A DNA stretch of 64,000 nt from Taenia hydatigena (GCA_036345935.2 JADWOT020001812.1:84352-148351); one strand, 5' to 3'. Counted from the stretch's first letter, positions 1-12,711 are shown. Numbers and translations are program-made. Notes: generated by a model not told the origin, from the sequence alone.

Positions 1-3000
1 TTGCCCATTTTAAAGGATGAGCAGTGGTCATTGGAGGGGGCGAAGAGTTAACTGCTAAATACCTCCCTCTGCTTGATCGAGGAGACCAAAGTTCGGTGGA
101 CTCGTCTCCACGGATGTTATGATAAGTACCAAACAGCTACATTGCTTGCCGCAGCCGAGGAGCGGTTGATACTGCTGTGTAAGTTTTTTGTTTGAAGACC
201 CTTAAAGATTAAATTATGCAGCGTCCTTATGCGAAATTAGAAACCTATTTTAGGTAGTGTATGACCATACAGGAGCCGATGTATTTGCATTTTTAACCGC
301 CGAACGGTAAATCACTATTTTTTCACTTTAAAAATCAAATTCTTTAAATAATCAGTAATTCTGTGAACTTTGTGGGACCAGTCTTGGGGGAATTTTGGAT
401 GGAAGCCATTATTTCTGCTAGATACTCTAGAGTCATCAAGAATTTGCCTAGCAAGAGACGAGCTAAAAGAAAGCCATTGCACTTGCAGCGATAAGATTGC
501 AGACTTATATTTCAAATACATGAAACATGATCTGCCGGTTTTCGAAGCTTTATACTAGATGCTTGTGTTTTATGGAGGAGAACCAAATACTATTTTATAC
601 AGTCAAAATAAAACAAACTTTTTATGGCACGTTAGGAGATATTGCAAGGACAATGTGCACCAGCGCGTTGACATGATAGCATAGCATTTACGCGCTCGAG
701 ACGAAAGCAGCTTAACACAGAATACGATTTTCCGTGTTGATGTTCTTGCCAATGAACAGTAGACTAAATCATATACACTTGTCCTACAATATTTAACAGG
801 TTTATGCGGGACTTAGGTGGTTCTTGTATGAGGTCGAAATAAGGTATAGTGATATCTGCGCAACTGATTTGCATCCAAACATATGGCCAAAGGCAGGGCA
901 GCGATCCCACATTTTTTAAGAGAAACCATGGAACTTAAAGTGCCTCAGGTGGAAATGCCTACCGCTATCTATATGGGTTTGTTTACTCTCACTTCCTTGT
1001 TAATTCTAGGAGAAATTCGTCTCAAACGATTCCAATGCGCCTGTGATACACATAAAAGAGCCAGTAAATGGTATTCTGCGGTTCAATGTGTAAGCTTTCA
1101 CGGTTCAGGAATAGTACGCAGAATTAAAACATGTAAAGGGTGCAAAGGCTTACTACGTAAGAAGTTGAACAGCTTAGAAATGACGGATAATATGGGCAAT
1201 TTAATAATGTCAGTAACTTACTTCTACTAATTTCCAGATTTGTAGGATTTTCAGGTTAGCCAGCGGATTTAAATTTGCTCTATTTGCTGTAGGATAATAG
1301 GACCTGCATGGCCTAAGGCCCAGTCAAACAAAATTTGCATGGCTGCTATTATTTAAAACGCACCACATAGTGTTAGCGACGTACACGAGGATTTCTGGAA
1401 TTGACCAGGACAAATAAAGTCGAAAGAGATTAGGAACATTTAAGGTAAGTTTACGCTTCCTACTTTGGGTTTTCAAAGCAAGTTCAGTGCAAGGAATAAG
1501 ATCCTAATAATGAAAGCCACCTCTATCATTAAAGGCGAAGTGGGCTGTTTATTTACCATGACCGGTGCTTGCAATCATGGATACAAGCCGTGGAATGTCG
1601 ATGGGAACGGCAATTCCTTCAAGCATCCCCTTTTACTACAGTGATTGCAATGCACTTAAAGTCCTAATTGGAAGCCACTTACAATGTTACTCAAATGTAG
1701 CGAAAGGCAGGTGGCCTTCCCTCCCAACCCATTTGTGGCGGGTAGTGATGCAAGTTTGGATTTCATGGCTTCGTCTAAGCACCGTTCTAGTGCTTTCATA
1801 AGCTTGTCTTACGTCGCACACGTGCTTTTGGTACAAAACCAACCAACAGTGTGCACTTCCTTCCATAGTCTCCTAATACTCTACTCCTAGCACCTCGTGC
1901 TTTTACATTTGAAGTGTTTGTTCGTGAGGTCATCAACTTGCCATCCCCTCGACTCGTCTGGAAATCTCCTATTAGTTCCAACTAAAATATATTTTTCGAT
2001 TATCGACTTAGACTCTCTGGCTCCTGATGAAAAGGTCTAAAATAAGCACCGAATCCATCTAATGATATTCAGCTGCCAGCTGCCATTGCTTCTGCGAAAC
2101 AACTCAGATTAGAAATTTTCCTTATTAACTAAGAATTGAACCGCCTCTGATAATAAGGAATAACTTGTTCCTTAGATGTCTGACTATCAATATAGCATAA
2201 AAATAAGGCAGCTTCTGATCGCGGACATGCTTAATTGTAATTTAGCACAGTTATAACTGTTACCGCTATCCTAACTCGTGTTCTATCAATGAAATTTAGA
2301 AAAGTGTAATCATCCAAAGGGAAGGAGTGGACACTATTAGAAATGCATGAAAGTGGCGCCCCGAAGGTCGGTTATCTCTTGCCTATCACTGGCGGAGAGG
2401 ACCTGTGATTTCTTACGCAACTTTGCTATGATCGCATTATGAGAGTTCAAGGGCTTCAGCCGGAAATCGCTTGCGCCAAAACCCCTAGCAATGGTTGAAA
2501 CAAATTCAGCACGCTTTATTGTTAAAAGAATGCAAATGTTTCAGTAGAACCACCAAGTCTATGCAAAATATAAAAAATGTTTTCGAGTTTGAGCAAACAA
2601 GAGATAAAGCATTGAGCGAAGCAGCGAATGAAGCAAAACACCACATTTGGTGTGGAATTAATACTGACTTCCTTGGACGCATTTCGTTGCATGACGACAA
2701 TAGCAACAAGAAAATGTACGTAGCCAAAAAAAACGCCTTTAGTTTAGTGTAAATTATCATGAATAAAAGGTCGTTTTTATAGATTTCCACATGTTTTTTG
2801 AAGAAGAGTGCATAAACTATTTCGCAACACACCAACACAAGCGCCATTTTCATTTGAGTAGCAGCACCTGTACCGTTGGCCTCCAACGGCTAGCAATGGA
2901 GAACCGTAATTCATTGGTATGTGATGAGACTGCAGTCTGCCTTAGGAAAAACCTTAAGTAGATGCAACGCCCCACCTCTAGTAAAGTGAGGTTTAGGGAA

Positions 3001-6000
3001 AAATTGTATCAAAAGAAGAAGGGTTGTTAAAAAACATTGCAATAGGGACGGAGTTAAAAGCATGAAAATGACTGACGTACCTATTCAATTTCTGACAATG
3101 ACATCACTGCTAAAAGGCTATTAATCAAAGCTACCAAACGCATTGTATTTGTTGTATCCATGAGACAGTAGCGCTCTCTTCTTACCACCTGCTTGCACAC
3201 ACAAGGAAGTGAAGGTTGTCTACCATCAAGCTTTAGAGTTGCAGCTGCTTCGTCACCGAAATACACTAGTGGTATTCACTAAGGTCTTCGTGTACGAAGT
3301 GCTTTCCGTTCAACATATATGCCTATTCTCTATGCACTCAAGGAGCATCAACTTTTAGTGCGCACATCTCCAATGGCACAATCACCAGGAAACACAAGCA
3401 TTTCTGCATCTCCTATGAAAGTTAGCGTTAAGGAAACATATGGCTGCCGGCTAGAGTAGAGCATCTGCAAACCACCTTTCCTTATCTATTGCACGAAATC
3501 GCCGTAACACCAAATAGTTTTGCTCATAGTCATGCCACAACCAGTGCAACCGTTGGCGCAGGTTCCTTAATAGAGTAGTATTTCATTATTCCGACACAAT
3601 GATTTTACATCATCCTGATTGGTAGAGCACTCAGCTACATTTCTTTGGTGACTAATGCCCAACATCTTACGGACTGTGGTAGTGAATTCCCTTTAAATCC
3701 CGGTTAATTCTTGTACAATGGGTTTTAAAAACATAAATAGGCCCTGAAACCACAGGTCCACTGATTTTTTTTTCGGAATTAACTTCCATAATGCATCGTA
3801 GTCTGCGAAATGTGTTAGCAAAAACAAAGAAGCAAAACAAAGGTGGAGGTGACTGGGAAGGATAGCAACTGTCGCGTGACATTAGACCATTTATGACGGT
3901 CAGCGAAGAACTTTCCTTTTGCCAACTAACTACATGTGCGCAATTCGCGTTCAAGCGAACGAATAGCCACCTGCTGCGACAAATGTAAGAAACTAATTCT
4001 TTCCAAGCATTGTCATATGCCTATTCACCATAGTGAATTACTTGATTTGAGGTTGTTTATCTGTTGAGTCACTGCTACATCCTTTTAAGCTCACTTGTCC
4101 CTTATCTGTTTCCCATTCTCAATTTAACAGTCGCGGAGCCTTTTTCTTTTTAGTAAAAGGAGGCGACTACCTTGGTGCGAGATGCCTCCATGGAATTTCA
4201 AAATAGCTTTGAGCAATTAACTTTGGTTGAATGACTTTATCCACAGAACGTAGTTTACGGGATCCTGCCGCCATTCTGGTACGAATGCATGATTGCAAGT
4301 GGAATTATTTGTTGCCTAAATGTTTGACGCTTGTCATCTCCAAGAAGCAGCATGATTCCTCGTCTGTTGGCCGAATCGCCAATGTCACCGCCCAAGCAAC
4401 TGTAAGCCGATTCTCCTGCTACCGTGTCACCACTTAATTTATTATTGCATACGCTTCCTGCTGTGTCATTATTAGCTACCCTGCAATCACAAACTCGCTC
4501 CCAATCAGCTATACTTCAGCCTCTCTCGCACTACTGACAATGGATTGAGAAATGAGACTTGTACATGAGGTTGTAAACACTTAATTGCGGCGCAGTGCTC
4601 CGAGTGTATGCATTGTTTACTTCTTAAAAATGCCTTTATAAATATTAAGTTGCCAAGTTGCAGCGTTTAGCAAGGCATTCCAGCAAAACGAATACCCCAA
4701 TGCCTAAAGCGCATCGGCTCTGATTTCGAGTTATAAGTCGCACTGCGAACCTTTAGGTAAAGATTAAAAAGAGATCTTTAGTCATAATATTTATCAACTG
4801 GAGACCATCACAGACCGATTGCGCGAAAAGGTGGTTGCAAAAGGATCCAATTGACAGAAAGCTTTCACTCGCTTAATACACCTTCTTTCTGCTGTGCAAA
4901 GCTTGACGCGTTTCCATGCCATCTTTCTGCAGGTATATCTGTGCATAATACCGCCCCTGCAACCCAATGAACACGGGCTCTTTTTAAGCCGAAATACTCG
5001 TCTATATACTTTGCTGTAGTAGTCCTCAACTATGTCGAGCTGGCAGGTTTCTGTAAAAAATTTATCACAATAAGAAGCGACCCGGGTTTCGTCGTTTGTT
5101 TGCCCTATTTATTATGTTTGCGTCACTTGCCGCATTGCCCCCGACGAACTGCTAAAGATTCGAGCAGGAACGTTAAGTTGGGGAGTTAGTGTTCTTAATT
5201 CAACGCACTTCATGTAGGTTATAATAAAGCACCAACGTATAGTAAAAAGGGATGGAGAAAAATGTCGTCGTAGTTTTAAACAACGTCCGCGACTTAGGCA
5301 ATCCGGTCAGATACGTGCGCTTTCCGTGCATTTTGCCCAACCAAAAGTAAAAAATTAAGGTAAACCGTTCCAAGCAGCCTGAAAGTTAAATGGTAGCAGC
5401 CTTAGTGAATATCACGAAGCCAGTTGCATTTCATTTACATAGGTGTCCGTCTATTGAATGCAAGTGCCATGCATTTTTGAATATTTTTTAGGTAGTTCCT
5501 TATATTTGCGAGCGTGATTTCCTAGTCTTTATTGCGCAGTGTTTCTCAATGCGTCTATATTAACACAAAGTAGTTGATTCCGCTTAGTCGAAGCAACTTA
5601 CAATAAATCCGTTGGATGGCTTCAAGCGCCTGCGCTGTTTGTCCAACGGCCACTCACTGGATGTTGCCTTTCTCTTGGACGTGAAGGTACGCCACTGCCG
5701 AAGAGGCTACAAGCTAATGTTGTATCCCCATTAATAGCATTTCTCATTGCGATTTGAGTTTGTCTGTGATACTGACTGCTATTAGCATTGTTTGTATGTT
5801 ACTTATTTACTAAACAGTTCAACATATCCCGTGCAGTTTTTAGGAGCAAAAGCACACACATGTTGCCAGTGCAACTGCACCCAGAGTCCAAAGCAACAAA
5901 CAGTGAACTCTTAAATTAAAGACCATTTAGGAAAACAATGCTGCTGCAATGCGCCATACGCTGAACTTATTTTTGTTTGCATTGCTAGCTATCTAACTGT

Positions 6001-8689
6001 CCCCCGCGCCTTCAATACCTACAGCAACGACTGCTAATACTCTGACTTGGAGTACCTGTAAAGCAGTCAGTCAAGGAGGTGGCTTTAAATTGCTTTTAAA
6101 AAACTAGCGCAAAGTAAGTTTATGAATGGATATGCTCGCAAACCGTGCGTATCAGTTCTAACTCGTCCAAGGTGGTTTGTTGATGGACCCACACGCAAAC
6201 AACTCCACGTTCATGCACTTTTGTGCACTCCCCACACAGGGTAGGATTCTTGCCCTTCCTACCAAGGCCACAAAAAAGATTGACCTTAGCTTGGCATTTT
6301 GAGTATGTTAATATTTAAATAGTAATGCATTGCTAATTTTGCAGGACTCTAAGTGGCATCAAATTGGGTGCAAATTATGGTTTGGTATAACCTTACTAAA
6401 TATAAGCTGCTAGTCAATGCATGCCACAAGGAGTTGGCTGTGTGAGTAAAAAATGTATGTGATTGTAAGCTTGAAAGGCGTTTTGAAGCTCAAGAGTGAG
6501 ATTTGAAACCAGACAAGTATCGTCAGTATTCCAAGCAGCAGGCGCGCCCTTACATTCCGCTACAGGATTGTGTGGATTGAACTGGGCAATGCTGCTGGTA
6601 GGATGACCGATTTTAATCGGCAGCTCCGTGGCCTCTAAATGCGGAATGTTGGTGAAGGGGCATTTTAAATTCTGAGAGGCTGATAATTACCATTCAGTTT
6701 TCCTCACTTTGAAAAGGCAGACACCAGTCCTAGTGGAAGGTGCACTTATCATGAGGTAGTTTAAAGCCACCTAGCAGGCCTAATGCAAATTGTTTGGGTT
6801 CAGCAAATGCAACCACTTCATGGGAAAGTAGATGCAATGCCTATGAAATAGTCTCACAATGTATGGAGGTTGCAGAAAGCTATTAAGAGCACATGCACAT
6901 ATGTGCTGTGTAAACGAATAAGTATGCACAAATATGCGGCTGCAATTCAATCTTCTGGCTATCAGAGGTAAATAGCCCTCCTTTACGCCCTTCATTAAGT
7001 GAAATTCATGTTTTTGGTTGAATTGTAATGGTGTGGTTGCACGCATTTCCAACTGCATTATCTTTAGTTCCCGATGCGGAATCAAAATATAACAACGTTC
7101 TTTTACATCCTTTTGCACCATGTGCCAATGTTTTACCATAAACTGTATAGATAGAGTTTAATTAGAAACTCGTTTTGGACCTTCAGTAGTTCAATTCAGT
7201 TGTTGCGCTTCATCAGAGAATGTGGCACATATTGCGGGGTGTGAAAACCTAAATTTTATCCCTTCTCTAAAGCTTTTGTGCAAAAACAGGTCAATTTGCC
7301 ATGGATAAGACATGTAGCAGCAAGTCGCGGATTCAGTCCTTACATCAAAACTCATTGCGTTAAGTAGTTAGTGCAGACGCACGTCAAGTCAAATGCAGCC
7401 ATACGACGATGGAGAAAAAGTGCGTCCACATGCATGCACCAATACATCACTGGGAGGCTAATAGAGCAGAGTACGCCATGTGAGAAATTTTGAATTTGCG
7501 GGGTCTGTGGATTTGTCAGCAGAAGCTGTGCAACACTGCTCGAATATCTAACATGTCAGAATCTTGTTAACCCAAAGCCATTATAAAGGTGAAAGTGCGA
7601 ATCGATGACCAAAATTAGGGACGATTAGGAGAAAAGAAAGCATCCTTGCATTTCTACAGAATCGATGCAATACACAATTGACGTTTGTCAACAGTTTCGC
7701 CTCATTGCTGGTATTTTCGCATTGCGCTACCTTTATTTGAAACGCCGTATAACCTAGTCACGGTCATGGGTGAACTGTTATTGGCGGGACATGATGACTA
7801 GTAGAAACACGCAGGGATGTGGAATGGCATGTTTTAGACATAAATAGGACATAATTCTTCGCATGGTGTGTGGTTTGAATTGTTAGAAAATTACGTAAAC
7901 TAAGTTATTGTCTTCCATGAGCGAGTTAGCACACTTAAATTCTCTTCATTGTGCCAGTAAGTAGCCAAAGTTTCTGTGAATGCTGAGCATAACGTCCCGC
8001 CTGCAAGTCGTCATTATTAAGCTGTTCATATGAGATGAAAGTTCGTCACGGAAGCGTAACTAGTCATCCGCTTTGTGAACAAGCACTGCCACATTCAATG
8101 CAATGTATGTCCATGGGGTGCGATTTCAGTATAACCAACAATGTGAAGAGGAAATTCGGCATTTTCGAACGTACAAACACAATTCTAACTAGTAAATTTG
8201 AACTTGTGGGTTAAACTCTGTCCCGGACGACCATTTCACAACTTTATCACTGCTAAAAATTGGCCTACGGAATCGCCACTTCTTGCGCTTGAAGCCCATG
8301 AGGTTGCGTTAGCATGAACGATTAGTAAAGTTAGTTTGATACGCGTCAATTACGCATGTCTACCTTCAAATGCGTCATCACGACCAATTCCGCCAGTATT
8401 AGTGCATGTTTCTATTGCGCTCCTATTGCAAATAACAGAAATTCCTTTCGGGAATGACGCAACAACCAGGGAATACACCACATACGTTATCACGCCTTGC
8501 CTACATTTTCTATCTAAATGTATTTGTGGCGCGTTTTTATTACGATAAATCTGCTGTCTCGACCACTCAACAGCTGCCTTCATCCGCTTGTGAAAAAACT
8601 CTACACACAAGCCACTGTTTTATGTGGAGGCACTGGTTCTTCAGAAACTAATAGCAACAACTACTACTTATCATACCATCGCAGGGCAT
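1..8689. other. Gene-free stretch
   Basis: I see no supportable gene here. The longest open frames (883-1230 on +, 2506-2886 on -, 6780-7139 on -; 115-126 codons) are in the range expected by chance for this length and composition. They show no recognisable domain, repeat partner or convincing splice context. Base composition is even and AT-rich, with no long tandem repeat. Confidence 0.6.
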
Positions 8690-9335
8690 TGATCTCAAAG
8701 TACCCACTGATGAACAAGTATGCAACACTGCAAGTTTGATGGGATGGGAGCGGCAGAACAGCGGTCTTTTCTTAAGAATATTAGAAAGATTAGACTTAGG
8801 GTAGGATCAAAGGCGAGGGAATGAGCAGTCAAACGAGGCGCTTGACCAAAGATGACGGACAACTGGGTGACTAATGCCGGTTCAGAAATGCGTCTCAAAG
8901 AGCAAAATATTTGCCGATTCGTGCGCAAACTCCGTACTCAATGAGCAACACTCAACTCGATATTGGGCAAGTCAGATTTAATTGAAAACGCAGTAAAACT
9001 CGGAGGAAAGGGGAACGAGAAGGAGGGGCATAAATGGGAAAGGATAGAGTCACCCACTGCATCAAGCAGAAATAAGTCATCTTGCCAACGATGCTCTAGT
9101 CAAAATATTTTATGAATAGACCCAGCACAGTCTTGCGCAATTCCATTTTTGATGCATTCTTTAGTCTAGAACTTTCGTTAAAGTTCTAGTCAACGCCAAA
9201 GACATTAGATACTTAACCTCATTACGGATAAAAAGCATCTAAGATGGGACAAGATTATATTAATCTTCCTCAATTATTAAGAAAATTAATGAGCCAGTTC
9301 ACAAATTTAAGCATTACACAAGGTATTGTAGCTAA
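8690..9335 (-). repeat. 3' flank of a duplicated gene module, pairs with 28.72-29.27 kb
   Basis: This segment lies downstream of the intact F-box-like gene on the minus strand. It is alignable by eye, with many substitutions and indels, to 28720-29270, which lies downstream of copy 4. The best matching blocks are around 8765-8935 against 28780-28945, and the shared word TGGGAAAGG followed by TCTTGCC (about 9030-9085 against 29050-29095). The homology runs beyond the coding part, so the copies arose as genomic DNA rather than from an mRNA. Open frames inside both segments are probably incidental or untranslated sequence. Confidence 0.6.
9166..9189. other. Perfect 10-bp hairpin with a 4-base loop
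   Basis: CTAGAACTTT and AAAGTTCTAG form a perfect inverted repeat around a 4-base loop. It lies about 150 bases past the stop codon of the F-box-like gene, so it could fall in its 3' untranslated region. I did not recognise the corresponding hairpin in copy 4. Any role is inference. Confidence 0.5.
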
Positions 9336-10241
9336 TTAAATTACAGATTCTTGCATTCGTCGCCAAATTACATCCTGGCACACCCATTCGAAAATATCCC
9401 TGCGCTGCGTAATGTGACTGTTGCAGTCTTGAACGCGCCATATGCGCCAGTTCATTGACGCATTCATTAGAGGAGAGCCGTTGGCGAAGTCCATTTCCTC
9501 CGCATAGTTCATGAATAGACCCATTCCGCTTCTCTCTTTTTTTTTCACATCATCCATGATTACAATCCCGAAAGTGTGTCTGGACGACAGTGCCCTCAAT
9601 AAGGGTTGCAATTCGACAGCGATATTGGACCCGTATGCCGCAAGCAGTGAAAGCTTTAGTACATAGAGAATGCAGTCGAATGCGGCAAAATGTGCTTCTG
9701 GACCACTCAGGCTCCTCTCCAGTTCTCTGCTAACAAGTTGAAATTCCATAGGTGCCAGAGAACAATAATAAGCATTCGATGGAGGAGGGTGATCCATTGT
9801 TTGAACGTATACCGATGTAGGGCCGGTGGAATTCACAATGTTTAAAAAGAAATGAGTGTCTAGCTGCAACGGATGCACGGGAAAGAAAACGTCCTCTCCT
9901 ATTGTCAAGGTAGAAGGAAATAGGAGGCAGGTGACTCTTTCATACGCTTCACGAGGAGCTCGAATTAATGGAAATTGAAGGTCGAATTGCATTTGACTGA
10001 AGTGCTGTTCAACGGCTTTGCAGATATCCGCAGTGCGCATAATCAGCAGTGTTGTGTAGGTTCGTTTGTCAATCCACTTCCACTTGTTGACGTATGAATA
10101 CGGCGCTTGTAGAAAGAGAACCCACTCCCAGCTTGGAATTGCTGTGCAAACACTTACTATGTCAGCGGCACCAAGGTATTTGCACAACATTTCAACTAAT
10201 TCTCGACAGAGATCCGTGATCTTCTTACCGTGCGATCTCAC
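9336..10241 (-). CDS. Terminal exon of an F-box-like protein gene, copy 1, intact
   Basis: This is the longest unbroken reading frame in the window, 301 codons plus TAA, far longer than chance predicts. It begins with GTG directly after a splice acceptor (TTTATAG at 10248-10242), so it is an exon in phase 0 and not a complete gene. Residues 9-40 resemble an F-box: a Leu-x-Arg-Glu-Leu start, then KYLGAADIVSV and a Trp near the end. F-box proteins usually recruit substrates to SCF ubiquitin ligases, but that role is inferred from a short, weak motif. Residues from about 190 (HFAAFDCILYVLKLSLL) through MDDVKKKERSGM are the part best kept in the three decayed relatives. No signal peptide, membrane segment or other domain is recognised. 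The upstream exon is at 10413-10501; earlier exons were not found. Confidence 0.6.
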   Translation of the reverse strand: MRSHGKKITDLCRELVEMLCKYLGAADIVSVCTAIPSWEWVLFLQAPYSYVNKWKWIDKRTYTTLLIMRTADICKAVEQHFSQMQFDLQFPLIRAPREAYERVTCLLFPSTLTIGEDVFFPVHPLQLDTHFFLNIVNSTGPTSVYVQTMDHPPPSNAYYCSLAPMEFQLVSRELERSLSGPEAHFAAFDCILYVLKLSLLAAYGSNIAVELQPLLRALSSRHTFGIVIMDDVKKKERSGMGLFMNYAEEMDFANGSPLMNASMNWRIWRVQDCNSHITQRRDIFEWVCQDVIWRRMQESVI

Positions 10242-10412
10242 CTATAAAGTGCATCCATCGTTTAACCGACAAGTAGAACTATTATACTCAAAACGAGCGT
10301 GAACGTCTTCATGTATCTTACTTGACAATTCATGAAAACAGAGGATGTCTAACATCGGCTTGATGAATGGAACGAGATTAGCATTTTAGAAAGGCTGAGA
10401 GGTGTAACTTAC

Positions 10413-10501
10413 TTCCAGCTCCATTTTGCAATTTCTGACAAACGCCTTGAACTTCTCATAAAATGAGTGAAATTCGAGTGGATGAGTTACCACAAGCCGT
10501 C
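10413..10501 (-). CDS. Penultimate exon of the F-box-like gene, copy 1
   Basis: This 89-base exon is too short for standard ORF calling. It starts after a pyrimidine-rich tract ending in AAG and ends at a consensus donor GTAAGT (10412-10407). It carries two bases of a split codon plus 29 codons reading RLVVTHPLEFHSFYEKF... and ending KMELE, and it joins the next exon in phase 0 across a 171-base intron. The decayed copy at 30280-30366 preserves the same exon as RFVVSHAFEFHLINE..., with the acceptor AG in the same place. Most differences are conservative, which suggests past selection on the protein. The upstream acceptor and missing 5' exons are the weakest part of the model. Confidence 0.55.
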
Positions 10502-10559
10502 CTTACCGTTGAGGTGAGAGAGATAATCAACCCTGCGAATTCCACTTAAATGCAGTTCA

Positions 10560-12430
10560 AGAAGTGGTCACATTTACTTGCAGATGTGAAATCGCAAGTG
10601 AAAAGGCGCATTCGAATTTCCGAAGATCTTATGCAAAGGAAACGGATCTGGAAGGGACTCATAATTAGGCGCATCCAGCATTGGCAGCTAGCGAAGAAAC
10701 ATGTTGTAGGGAGAATATTCATATGAACTGTGTTTTGAGCGGATGGTGTGCTGATCAAAGGTGATTCCTGTCATAGCCAATCAAGTGAACTTAAAATCCA
10801 ATTAATTCCACTAAAGTGGCAGCAGATATAGGAACGGAAGTTCATATTGCTTATGCTGGGGGAGTGGATTTGAATGACCACAGGCAAATATTATATAATC
10901 CAAATAACGTCTTAACTTTACCTAGATTTCGCACCATCATATTGATTCTATCTTTATGTCTAGCCATAGATACGCCTCGTGGCTAGCAAAATTTCATGTC
11001 CCTAAATCCATTTCTCAAACTGGGCAATACTTAATATAGTGCAGGATTGTCAATGGGACTAGGTGACTTCACCTTCAAATATCTCCCTAATCTCAATGAA
11101 ATTGGGTAGTCGGCATCATTGGCTCGTAAAATGTTGGCCTTCACGGCAGATTAGGTTGTGGTGACCAACTCCGGAAGTTGACAAAGGAAAGCGGTGGGAG
11201 CAGCAGCGATTTGTTGCTTGACCTCAACTATGCCCTGTCCGAGGCCTCATTCTTGCCATACGATTTTAAAAAGCTCTTACTTTATGCATAGCCCAACTAC
11301 GACAGGGCTTTTACATCTAAAATAATGTCAAGCCATAGTTAGTGCTTCGTCATTGCATCACTGGCTTATATAATGAACTACAACACTCCTTAAGCCTTCA
11401 CAATTGTTACATATAATCTGTATAATAAACTATAGTTCTGTCCAGCAGTCTACCAACATTTGACTACCAAGATGACCCCGAATTAATTCCTGTGGCAATT
11501 TGTTACATAGTTAGGGCTTCAATGCTGACCTTTGACGCGATTGGCCCCTAAACCTACCCAGGACTTTACTATTTCCTTATTAGACATCTCAATAGCGTAT
11601 AGTAATCTGTTGTTAACTGATATATTCCACAAAAATGACATTATTTTCTGTCCAGTGGCCTACAATTGCGCCACTTGACCTCCACAATGAAATAAAACTC
11701 TGTTCAGAAGTGTGTTTTGCGCCATTTGTCCTTCGCAGTGACTTTAGTCCATCTCCCTGAGTACACTATTGCACCACTTTGTCTTCAGTGGGTTGGCTGT
11801 TTTCTGAGCCACAGCAGCAGTCCGATTTCCTTTTGTTAGTCAAACATATATGCCTCATTCGCAAATCTGGTGTGTTTCACTGCATGTGCTCCACAGTTGT
11901 ATTTAAAACAATATTTTCAATATCCATCTAAAGAGAAAAAGTGTAGTCGCGCGAATTTGAAAACGTGGTCGTTATGTTTCCAGTTTGCTTTGATTTTGCA
12001 ACCAATGTTAAAGGGCAGGCAGTTATCGATAGCAGCAAAGCTGCGATAAACCAAGCGGATTTATGTTATAAATAAAGATAATCACATTACAGCTTTAATG
12101 TTTTCCAATTAGTAATGACCTTTTACTCACAAGCAATGGCAATGAATTGTACTTAGCGGATCCGAAGGATGTGTTTTCGACATTGTCTACGGTTCCGCCA
12201 CCTTCGGATTTCGCTGCAAATTCTTGTACGCTGCGAGCGTCTAAAAGCCCCAAAATAATTACTTTAAGCTAACTTTACTAACAAGCCAGCAGACTGCGAA
12301 ATATACTGCCTTCGTACCATAAACAATTTGCAAATCGAAGATAGAATATTAGGAATTCGGGGGAGAATTCAATGTTTTCGTTTGTACTAGTTGCATTCCG
12401 AGTACTTAACTGAGCTAGTCTGAAGGGTTT
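10560..12430. other. Gene-free stretch between copies 1 and 2
   Basis: I see no supportable gene. A plus-strand frame of 58 codons at 10550-10726, rich in Lys and Arg, has no homologue in the window and overlaps the presumed upstream part of copy 1. The only structure noted is the degenerate tandem repeat at 11661-11792. Confidence 0.5.
11661..11792. repeat. Degenerate tandem repeat, about 51-bp period, three units
   Basis: Three related blocks begin at about 11661, 11712 and 11764. Each contains a version of TTGCGCCACTTG followed by CCTCC/CTTCG and CAGTGA. Units differ at many positions, so this is an old minisatellite or a chance-enriched motif. A dot plot would settle it. Confidence 0.35.
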
Positions 12431-12433
12431 AGC

Positions 12434-12700
12434 AATTTGACCCTTTCGACGCATCGCATCCACCAATTTACTAACTCAGTCCTGAGAGGACAGTACTATA
12501 CAAGGCCGCGTCGCCAAACAAGGCTCGTGAAGAAGTCCATTCTCTTTTCCTTCTTCCTTTCCACATCTTCCATATTTATTGCGCTCAGTGTTTGTTTAAG
12601 AGACTTGTCCGCCGCAGTACCTAGAACAGCGAAGATACGTTTGACGCTTTCGAGTTTGACATCGCTGCCACCAACAGCATCCGGGAAGTAGGTGAATCTT
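12434..12700 (-). pseudogene. F-box-like family, copy 2, decayed C-terminal fragment
   Basis: Reverse-strand sequence matches the region of copy 1 around MDDVKKKERSGM. Here an open frame of about 70 codons (about 12497-12711) contains INMEDVERKKEKRMDFF, flanked by TAG stops on both sides. The plus-strand ACATCTTCCATATTTATT aligns with ACATCATCCATGATTAC in copy 1. The F-box-like start and the final WRRMQESVI segment are not recognisable. It lies in the same orientation as copies 1, 3 and 4. It could instead be a surviving separate exon of a diverged relative, but the truncation makes a relic more likely. Confidence 0.5.
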
Positions 12701-12711
12701 ACACCGAGACG

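Noticed and set aside
883..1230. 115-codon plus-strand frame
   Set aside because: Several frames of this length are expected by chance in 64 kb of such composition. It has no motif, no partner copy and no convincing splice or start context.
3617..3665. TTGGTAGAGCACTCAGCTAC, like a tRNA D-arm
   Set aside because: No acceptable box B or acceptor pairing follows.
6780..7139. 119-codon minus-strand frame
   Set aside because: Same reasoning; residue composition is not protein-like and nothing in the window resembles it.
10550..10726. 58-codon Lys/Arg-rich plus-strand frame opposite the F-box-like gene
   Set aside because: Short, no homologue at the matching place in copy 4, and it overlaps presumed upstream sequence of the other-strand gene.
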